Source: Klebsiella pneumoniae (GTDB lineage Bacteria > Pseudomonadota > Gammaproteobacteria > Ga0077536). Taken from it: a stretch of DNA of 5,865 bases. A program made the position numbers and the translations under genes. The notes below the pieces were generated by a model. That model saw only the letters and a list, made by a program, of their open reading frames with translations. It was not told the origin of the DNA and ran no database searches. How positions within the stretch are numbered: the first letter of the stretch is position 1; each line of letters starts with the position of its first letter. The DNA lies in NCBI GenBank assembly GCA_945873015.1, contig CAMCBY010000282.1, positions 1 through 5,865 on the forward strand, given 5' to 3'. This document shows positions 1 to 5,019 of this stretch, piece by piece.

Positions 1-694
1 AGAACGACGCGATCAGCGGCCGCGGCGAGAAACCCTCGCTGCCGACAAAGCTGTCATTCCAGAAGATATCCGCCCACAGGAAAGCGAGGCTCGCATCGAG
101 CATCGACAGCTCGACGTGATGCCCGCCTATGGTGCCGCGCGCGCGGGCGAACAAGGCCGCGGCGATCGCCTGGGAAGCAGTCAAGGCCGCGACCTTGTCG
201 CTGGCGATGGTCTTCATCAGTGTCGGCTCGCCACCGACGCCCTGCGCGGCCGCGAAACCCGACACGCTTTGAATGACCGGGTCGTAGACGCGCTGCGCGG
301 CCGCCGGCCCAGTGGCACCGAAACCTGAAATCGACACATAAATCAGGTTTGGATTGATGCGGTGCAGGTCCTCATAACCATAACCGGCGCGATCGAGTGC
401 GCCGGGGCGCGAGTTCTGCACGAACACATCTGCGCTTTCGATGAGTTTGTACAAGGCAGGGCGCAGCGCAGAATTCTTGAGATCGACCGCCATCGAACGT
501 TTGTTGCGGTTCATCTGCGCGAAATAGGCCGACAGGCCGCCGCGCACGCCACCGACGTGGCGTGCCGGGTCGCCGGCGCCGACGGTCTCGAAACGGATCA
601 CGTCCGCACCTTGGTCACCCAGAATGCCGGTCGCCATCGGTCCGGAAGCATTGGTCGTGACATCGATAATTCTTATGCCCTGCATCGGTTGCAT
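1..694 (-). CDS. CaiB/BaiF family III CoA-transferase, N-terminal part (runs off the left edge)
   Basis: Reverse-strand reading gives 231 residues with no stop, beginning MQPMQGIRIIDVTTNASGP and open at base 1. Family III enzymes move CoA between acyl-CoA and a free carboxylate in the cytosol, or racemise alpha-methylacyl-CoA. Visible family marks are the N-terminal GIRIIDVT strand with the GDQGADVIRFE segment (about residues 26-36), the RNKRSMAVDLK block (63-73), a QNSRPGALDRAGYGYEDL block (93-110), SISGFGATGP (121-130), and MKTIASDKVAAL (160-171). D166 in that last block sits where the catalytic Asp that forms the aspartyl-CoA intermediate is expected. HHVELSMLDA (192-201) follows. Full-length members have about 380-450 residues, so roughly half is present. 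The ATG at 694 is preferred to the one at 685 because AGAGGGA lies 6 nt upstream of it. It is divergent from the P450 operon. Family assignment is firm; substrate, and transferase versus racemase activity, are unknown. Confidence 0.93.
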   Translation of the reverse strand, partial: MQPMQGIRIIDVTTNASGPMATGILGDQGADVIRFETVGAGDPARHVGGVRGGLSAYFAQMNRNKRSMAVDLKNSALRPALYKLIESADVFVQNSRPGALDRAGYGYEDLHRINPNLIYVSISGFGATGPAAAQRVYDPVIQSVSGFAAAQGVGGEPTLMKTIASDKVAALTASQAIAAALFARARGTIGGHHVELSMLDASLAFLWADIFWNDSFVGSEGFSPRPLIASF

Positions 695-700
695 CGTGTA

Positions 701-707
701 TCCCTCT
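701..707 (-). promoter_or_regulatory. Ribosome binding site of the CoA-transferase
   Basis: The reverse strand reads AGAGGGA followed by 6 nt and then ATG at 694. The spacing favours this ATG over the in-frame ATG at 685. Confidence 0.6.
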
Positions 708-730
708 TTAGCGTAGTCATGGCCCGGCGG

Positions 731-761
731 CGGTGTGTTCGGTGTGATTGTAAGGGCACAC
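731..761. repeat. Short direct and inverted repeats in the divergent promoter region, possible operator
   Basis: CGGTGTG occurs twice in direct orientation (731-737 and 740-746, 9-bp period). The second copy also forms a small inverted repeat, GTGTG (742-746) with CACAC (757-761), around a 10-nt centre that contains the -10 proposed for the CoA-transferase promoter. A protein bound here would be well placed to control the leftward gene. The repeats are short, so chance is possible; no regulator gene lies in the window to pair with them. Confidence 0.25.
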
Positions 762-777
762 GCGCGCCGTTTGTCAC
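747..777 (-). promoter_or_regulatory. Candidate sigma70-type promoter for the CoA-transferase
   Basis: On the reverse strand, GTGACA (777-772; 5 of 6 to TTGACA) is followed after 19 nt by TACAAT (752-747; 5 of 6 to TATAAT). The spacer is longer than the ideal 17 nt. Transcription would start near 740 and leave a leader of about 45 nt. The -35 overlaps the -35 proposed for the P450 operon on the other strand. This is a motif reading only. Confidence 0.35.
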
Positions 778-800
778 TCGCTCGTACGCTGGCTTACTAT
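771..800 (+). promoter_or_regulatory. Candidate sigma70-type promoter for the P450-to-Rieske operon
   Basis: TTGTCA (771-776; 5 of 6 to TTGACA) is followed after 18 nt by TACTAT (795-800; 4 of 6 to TATAAT). A start near 807 would give a leader of about 62 nt before the ATG at 869. It is the best-placed pair in the only intergenic stretch upstream of the operon. Confidence is low because the -10 is weak and the organism's sigma preferences are unknown. Confidence 0.35.
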
Positions 801-868
801 TCGGGCTCGCATTCCGATGGGCGCAGCGCACACGGCGCGCACTCCGACTCTCCAGCCGAGCGAGCACC

Positions 869-2056
869 ATGAGCAGCATCGAATTTAATCCCACCCTGCG
901 TGAAGTCCAGCAGGACCCTTACCCCTGGTACCGGCGCCTGCGCGATGAAGCGCCGGTCTATCGCATCCCGGCCTTGAATGCCTACGGCCTGTTCCGTTAC
1001 GAGGACTGCAAACACACCTTCCTGCACCCCGAGACTTATTCGGCGCGCGACTTCATTACCCAGGCGTTTGGCGATCTTGATCCGGTGCCGGAAACACCGT
1101 CCCTGATAGCGATGGACCCGCCCGCCCATACGCCCTTGCGCAAACTCGCCGGCCAGGCCTTTTCTCCGTCGGTGACGCGCGGACTCGAACCGCGCATCAA
1201 ATCCATCGTCACCGGTCTGCTCGATGAAATCATGGCGCGCGGGCCTGAATTTGATTTTGTCGCCGATTTCGCCGCCTACGTGCCGGTCAGCGTCACTGCC
1301 GAATTGCTCGGCGTCGATAAAAGCCAGCGCGAGAACTTCAAGATCTGGACCGCCGATCTCTTGAACGCCGCCAATCGCGCGACCTTAAGCCCCGCCGATG
1401 TCGAACGCATACGTGCGAGTGTCGCTGAACTGCGCGCCTACCTTGAGAAGACCATCGCCGAGCGGCGCGTCAATCCGGGCGACGATTTTATTTCGCTGCT
1501 GGTCAAAGCCGAAGAAGGTGGCGATGTGCTGAGTTCCATTCAGGTCTTGAGTATTGCGGTGTTGACTCACTTTGGCGGCTCGGAAACGCCCTCCCACATG
1601 ATCAGCAGCGCTTTTATTGCACTGTGTGAGAATCCTGACGCGCTGGCGTTGCTGCGCAAGCAGCCGACCCTGAGCGCCAATGTGATCGAAGAAACTTTGC
1701 GCTACTGGTCGCCGGTCAACCTGGTGTTCCAGACTGCGGTGCATGACGTCGAGGTGCATGGTGTGAATATTCCTGGCGGTGCCTATGTGCTGTCCTACAT
1801 CAGTTCCGCCAATCGCGACGAACGACGTTTTGCCGATCCGGAATGTTTCGATATTCAACGTGACGCCCATCATCATCTGTCCTTTGCCCACGGTCCCCAC
1901 TACTGCCCGGGCGCGGCGCTCGGCAAACGTATGGGCGCGATTGCGCTGGAAGCGGTCATGGAACGACTACCGACGCTGCATCGTCTCGATTCCACCACTG
2001 ACTGGCTGCCGTCCTTGTGGGTGCGCGGCGCACGGACGCTGCCGGTCGGCTACTGA
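869..2056 (+). CDS. Cytochrome P450 (soluble bacterial type, 395 aa)
   Basis: A heme-thiolate monooxygenase that would insert one oxygen atom from O2 into an organic substrate in the cytosol, using electrons from a ferredoxin system. The order of motifs is complete: N-terminal DPYPWYRRLRDEAPVY (16-31), C-helix region MDPPAHTPLRKLAGQAF (82-98) with the HxxLR pattern that contacts heme propionate, I-helix FGGSETPSH (235-243), K-helix ExxR at E275-R278, and the heme loop FAHGPHYCPG (339-348) with C346 as heme ligand. The length is normal for bacterial P450s, with no membrane anchor. The I-helix Thr240 is followed by Pro241 where Thr or Ser is usual. The reading frame stays open upstream to 362, but those residues are antisense to the CoA-transferase; the ATG at 869 gives the normal P450 start and has only a weak ribosome site. 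It is the first gene of the operon. The CYP family and substrate cannot be named from reading alone. Confidence 0.96.
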   Translation: MSSIEFNPTLREVQQDPYPWYRRLRDEAPVYRIPALNAYGLFRYEDCKHTFLHPETYSARDFITQAFGDLDPVPETPSLIAMDPPAHTPLRKLAGQAFSPSVTRGLEPRIKSIVTGLLDEIMARGPEFDFVADFAAYVPVSVTAELLGVDKSQRENFKIWTADLLNAANRATLSPADVERIRASVAELRAYLEKTIAERRVNPGDDFISLLVKAEEGGDVLSSIQVLSIAVLTHFGGSETPSHMISSAFIALCENPDALALLRKQPTLSANVIEETLRYWSPVNLVFQTAVHDVEVHGVNIPGGAYVLSYISSANRDERRFADPECFDIQRDAHHHLSFAHGPHYCPGAALGKRMGAIALEAVMERLPTLHRLDSTTDWLPSLWVRGARTLPVGY

Positions 2057-2060
2057 GAGC

Positions 2061-2064
2061 GGAG
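2061..2064 (+). promoter_or_regulatory. Ribosome binding site of the first amidohydrolase
   Basis: GGAG lies 7 nt before the ATG at 2072, inside the 15-nt gap after the P450 stop. It supports that start. Confidence 0.6.
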
Positions 2065-2071
2065 CAAGAGC

Positions 2072-3433
2072 ATGAACACCAACGCACCTGCGAGCCTCCT
2101 TATTCACGGTGGCATGGTCATCGACGGCCTCGGCCGGCCCCCCTTCAAAGCGGATGTACTGCTCAGCGGCGAGCGCATCATCGCGGTCGAAGCCGGGCTC
2201 GACGCGCGCACCGCGCCCGAAGTTGCGCGCATCGACGCCAGCGGGCTGACCGTCATGCCCGGCCTCATCGATGCCCATTGCCACATCAGTTTTGATGAAC
2301 CGAATTCCAACGACGAGTTGTTCTTCCATCGCCGTGAGGGCCTGGCCGCGATCATCGCCGCCGCCAATGTGCAGAAATTGCTGGCAGCCGGGGTGACCGG
2401 TTTTTTCGACGCTGATTCGCTGTGGGAAATTGGCGTCGATTTGCGCGATGCACTCGAAGCCGGCATCGTGCGCGGACCGCGTATGGCCACCGGTGGTAAT
2501 GCGCTGCTGACCTCGGTCGGCGGCACCGCCGGCCGCCTCATTCCCGATGAAGGGCGACGTGGTTATGGTGTGGTCGTGCACAGTCGCGACGACATCGTGC
2601 GCGAGGTGCGTCGTCAGATAAAAATCGGCGTGGACTGGATCAAGGTGCACGTCACCGGCCTCACGCCGCGCCAGAAAGGCCAGGGCGAAGTGCAGGTCTG
2701 GTCGCTGGATGAAATGAAGCTGGTTTGCGACACCGCCCATGCCCTCGGCACTCCCGTCGTCGGTCATTGTCGCGGCGCACCCAGCACTCGCGACGCAGCC
2801 CTGGCCGGCTTCGACATGATTCTGCACGCGACCTACATGGATGAAGAAGCGCTGGCGGCGGTGGTCGACAAACGCGTGCCGCTGGTGCCGACCTTCACCT
2901 TCCAGGCCAATCTGGCCGACTACGGCGCCGCGGTCGGCGCGTCGGAAGGGATACGCAAGATATTCCAGAAAGAAATCACCGACAGCGCAGTGATGCTGAA
3001 GCGCGCCTTCGATGCCGGTGTGCCTTTGTTGTGTGGCACTGAATCAGGCTTTTCCATTACGCCTTATGGCGACTGGCATTACCGCGAACTCGAAGTGTTT
3101 GTAAACGAAATCGGATTAACACCGCTGCAGGCGATCACTGCCGCCACCAGCGCCAATGCTTTTGCCCTCGGGCTGGGTGGCCAAACCGGTGCAATAGAAA
3201 GCGGGCGCCTGGCCGACATCATTGTGATCGATGGCGACGTGGCACACGACGTGCGCCTGCTCGGCGAGCGCAGCCGTCTGCGTCACGTCATTCTGAACGG
3301 CGAAGTGATGGCGATACCCGCCACGCACCCGCGTCGCGACCCGCCCGGCTGGCGCGCGCCCCACTACGGCACCCGCATCCTGCGCCGCGAGGTGGTAGAT
3401 GAACTGGAAGAAACCACGAGGAACGCGCCATGA
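2072..3433 (+). CDS. Metal-dependent amidohydrolase, imidazolonepropionase/prolidase-like (COG1228 type, 453 aa)
   Basis: A TIM-barrel metallohydrolase of the amidohydrolase superfamily, expected to cleave amide, ester or cyclic C-N bonds in the cytosol. The N-terminal beta-sandwich strand (LIHGGMVIDGLGRPPFKADV, 10-29) leads to VMPGLIDAHCHISF (61-74), whose H69 and H71 are the first metal pair. K191 in VDWIKVHVTG (187-196) is placed as the carboxylated bridging Lys. H232 (VGHCRG) and H252 (ILHATY) are the second His pair. The C-terminal sandwich returns at GAIESGRLADIIVIDGD. At the strand-8 position, where GTDS with a metal-binding Asp is normal, the protein reads CGTESGF with Glu324. The TPYGDWHYRELEVF block follows. 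The start at 2072 has a good ribosome site; a 4-bp overlap with the next gene implies translational coupling. The superfamily call is firm; the substrate is unknown. Confidence 0.93.
   Translation: MNTNAPASLLIHGGMVIDGLGRPPFKADVLLSGERIIAVEAGLDARTAPEVARIDASGLTVMPGLIDAHCHISFDEPNSNDELFFHRREGLAAIIAAANVQKLLAAGVTGFFDADSLWEIGVDLRDALEAGIVRGPRMATGGNALLTSVGGTAGRLIPDEGRRGYGVVVHSRDDIVREVRRQIKIGVDWIKVHVTGLTPRQKGQGEVQVWSLDEMKLVCDTAHALGTPVVGHCRGAPSTRDAALAGFDMILHATYMDEEALAAVVDKRVPLVPTFTFQANLADYGAAVGASEGIRKIFQKEITDSAVMLKRAFDAGVPLLCGTESGFSITPYGDWHYRELEVFVNEIGLTPLQAITAATSANAFALGLGGQTGAIESGRLADIIVIDGDVAHDVRLLGERSRLRHVILNGEVMAIPATHPRRDPPGWRAPHYGTRILRREVVDELEETTRNAP
3418..3423 (+). promoter_or_regulatory. Ribosome binding site of the second amidohydrolase
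   Basis: GAGGAA sits inside the end of the upstream gene, 6 nt before the ATG at 3430. It supports the start that creates the ATGA overlap. Confidence 0.6.
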
Positions 3434-4422
3434 GTCTCGCCGACGCAACCAGCATCGACGTGCACGCCCATGCGGTGCTCGAGCAGACCATGGGCGCCGC
3501 CGGCGATTACGGGCCGGAACTCGGTTATGAGGAAAAACCGCGCTTTCGTGTCGGCAGTTATGAATTGCACGGCGTGCGTTATCGCGGCAGCCCGTTCATG
3601 GATGTCGACCTGCGCCTCGCGGCGATGGACCGCGCCGGCATCGACTATCAGGTGCTGTCACCCAATCCCCTGACCTATTTCCATTTCATCGAGCCGCCGC
3701 TGGCGCGCGAGTTCTGTCGCATTCACAACGATGGACTCGCGGCGCAGATTGTCCCCCATCACGAACGCCTGGCCGCATGTGCGGCGGTGCCCATGCAGGA
3801 CATACCCTTCGCCATCGAAGAAACCCAGCGCGCGGTGCGCGAACTCGGCATGGTCGGACCCTACATCGGCACCGACTTCGGGCGACCGCTGGACGACCCG
3901 GCGCTGGACCCGTTCTACGCGGCGCTGGTCGAACTCAACGTGCCTTTGTTCATCCACCCGGCACCGGCGGGCATCGACGGCCCGGCCGGCGACCCCAATC
4001 TCAAACGTTTTGATCTCGACATCATCATCGGTTTTGCCGCGCAGGAGACCATCGCGGTCTGCACGCTCATTTATGGTGGCGTGCTGGAACGTCATCCCAA
4101 GCTTGATGTGTGTATCAGCCACGGCGGCGGCGCGACGGGTTATCTGTTCGGGCGTATGGCGAGCGCCGCACGTAAACGCCCGTGGGCACGCGAGGAGCTA
4201 CGTGCCGATGGCGCCTTCGAGGCGCTGTTGCATCGACTGTGGTTTGACATCCATGTGCATTCCGAGGAATCGGTTGAACTGTTGCGCTCGCGGGTGAACT
4301 GCGAGCGTCTGTTGTTCGGCACCAATTTCGCCGGCTGGGATCAGCAGCCGGGGGATGTGCGTGAAGAAGCGCGGCCCTATGCCGACAATGCGCGCCGCCT
4401 GCTGCGCGCCTCAGCGATTTAG
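3430..4422 (+). CDS. Amidohydrolase 2 family protein, ACMSD-like hydrolase/decarboxylase (330 aa)
   Basis: A second TIM-barrel metalloenzyme, but of the Amidohydro_2 family, which includes ACMSD, gamma-resorcylate decarboxylase and 5-carboxyvanillate decarboxylase. Members split C-C (decarboxylation) or C-O/C-N bonds using one metal ion. Visible marks are IDVHAH (9-14; H12 and H14 as metal ligands), LRLAAMDRAGIDYQVLSPNP (about 61-80), PLFIHP with H176, the HPKLDVCISHGGG stretch with H231 at the catalytic His position, and CERLLFGTNFAGWD. The last motif is normally (F/G)G(T/S)D(Y/F)P, with the Asp as metal ligand; here it is Asn299, with an Asp at 304. Its 330 residues are typical of the family. 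It overlaps the previous gene by 4 bp, so the two are probably made together although they belong to different branches of the superfamily. Decarboxylase versus hydrolase cannot be decided from sequence reading. Confidence 0.9.
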   Translation: MSLADATSIDVHAHAVLEQTMGAAGDYGPELGYEEKPRFRVGSYELHGVRYRGSPFMDVDLRLAAMDRAGIDYQVLSPNPLTYFHFIEPPLAREFCRIHNDGLAAQIVPHHERLAACAAVPMQDIPFAIEETQRAVRELGMVGPYIGTDFGRPLDDPALDPFYAALVELNVPLFIHPAPAGIDGPAGDPNLKRFDLDIIIGFAAQETIAVCTLIYGGVLERHPKLDVCISHGGGATGYLFGRMASAARKRPWAREELRADGAFEALLHRLWFDIHVHSEESVELLRSRVNCERLLFGTNFAGWDQQPGDVREEARPYADNARRLLRASAI

Positions 4423-4428
4423 ATTAAC

Positions 4429-4432
4429 GGGG
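4429..4432 (+). promoter_or_regulatory. Ribosome binding site of the SnoaL-like gene
   Basis: A GGGG run followed by AT, 7 nt before the ATG at 4440, within the 17-nt gap. It is weaker than the other sites in the operon. Confidence 0.4.
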
Positions 4433-4439
4433 ATATTTC

Positions 4440-5009
4440 ATGAGCGAGCTCGAACAATTAAAACGCAGCATCGACCGACTCGAGTCGCGTTTTGACATCA
4501 GCGCACTGGTGACCGCCTACGCGGTCGCCTGCGACGAACACGACATGCCGCGCCTGACCGATTTGTTCACTGTCGATGCGGTGTTTGATTCACCGAGCGG
4601 TGCCATGAATGCCCACGGGCGGGCTGCCATCGAAGCGATGTATATCGAGTTGTTCAAGGTGCGCGGCCCGGGCTACCACTGGACCCACGATCACGTCATT
4701 GAATTTGACGAGAACGATGCGGACCGTGCCACCGGCCTGGTGCTGAGCCACGCCGAAACCTGCCCGGCGGAGGTCGTGAGTGTCGCCGCCATGCGTTACA
4801 ACGACGAATACCGGCGCGAGAACGGGCGCTGGCAGTTTTCCCACCGCACCATCAATTTTCTCTACTACGTGCCGGTCACCGAGTTCTCAACGGTGTTCAA
4901 GACCCCGAATCGTTTGAGCATCCGCGGCGAGCGCCTGCCGGCCGATTATCCCGAGACACTCGCGTGCTGGCAGGCTTTCCACGCGCAGTACGTGGCCGGT
5001 TCAAAATAA
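4440..5009 (+). CDS. SnoaL-like / NTF2-fold protein (SnoaL_4 type, 189 aa)
   Basis: A small cone-shaped alpha+beta barrel protein of the NTF2 superfamily, which includes ketosteroid isomerase, scytalone dehydratase, SnoaL cyclases and Rieske dioxygenase beta subunits. After a helical start (about 1-20) come the family signatures: ISALVTAYAVACDEHDMPRL (20-39), LFTVDAVFDSPSG (42-54), HGRAAIEAMY (59-68), HWTHDHVIEF (80-89) and the closing strand RRENGRWQFSHRTINFLYY (125-143). D32, D35, H83, H85 and R136 are the polar residues most likely to line the pocket. The first two strongly resemble the conserved pair in scytalone dehydratase-like members, by inference. It lies 10 nt before the Rieske gene, so it may be an isomerase/dehydratase for a pathway intermediate or a partner of the oxygenase. 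The fold assignment is good; the activity is unknown. Confidence 0.85.
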   Translation: MSELEQLKRSIDRLESRFDISALVTAYAVACDEHDMPRLTDLFTVDAVFDSPSGAMNAHGRAAIEAMYIELFKVRGPGYHWTHDHVIEFDENDADRATGLVLSHAETCPAEVVSVAAMRYNDEYRRENGRWQFSHRTINFLYYVPVTEFSTVFKTPNRLSIRGERLPADYPETLACWQAFHAQYVAGSK

Positions 5010-5013
5010 GGAG
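5008..5013 (+). promoter_or_regulatory. Ribosome binding site of the Rieske oxygenase, overlapping the previous stop
   Basis: AAGGAG begins in the TAA stop of the SnoaL-like gene and ends 6 nt before the ATG at 5020. It is the strongest Shine-Dalgarno in the window and fixes the start; stop and ribosome site share bases, which suggests coupled translation. Confidence 0.7.
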
Positions 5014-5019
5014 CGCGCC

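Noticed and set aside
116..328. Small forward ORF of 70 residues
   Set aside because: It is a low-complexity Gly/Arg-rich shadow of the reverse-strand CoA-transferase, which is a clear protein family match.
756..838. Direct repeat GCACACG at 756-762 and 828-834
   Set aside because: It is short, imperfect beyond 7 bp and surrounded by CG-rich alternating sequence, so it is likely chance.
362..868. In-frame upstream extension of the P450 by 169 residues
   Set aside because: It lies opposite the CoA-transferase coding region and its promoter, its residues show no P450 or signal features, and the P450 family begins normally at the ATG at 869.
1385..1900. Reverse-strand ORF of 171 residues inside the P450
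   Set aside because: It is antisense to conserved P450 helices and the heme loop; no independent start signal or motif was seen.
1967..2827. Reverse-strand ORF of 286 residues opposite the first amidohydrolase
   Set aside because: A long open frame is expected opposite a GC-rich gene with strong third-position bias. The translation has no recognisable motif, while the forward frame has all amidohydrolase ligands.
3731..4297. Forward ORF of 188 residues in another frame of the second amidohydrolase
   Set aside because: Its Arg/Ser/Thr-rich translation is typical of an off-frame reading; the main frame carries the family motifs throughout.
4423..4439. Possible terminator between the second amidohydrolase and the SnoaL-like gene
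   Set aside because: The 17-nt gap holds no hairpin or T-run, only a ribosome binding site.
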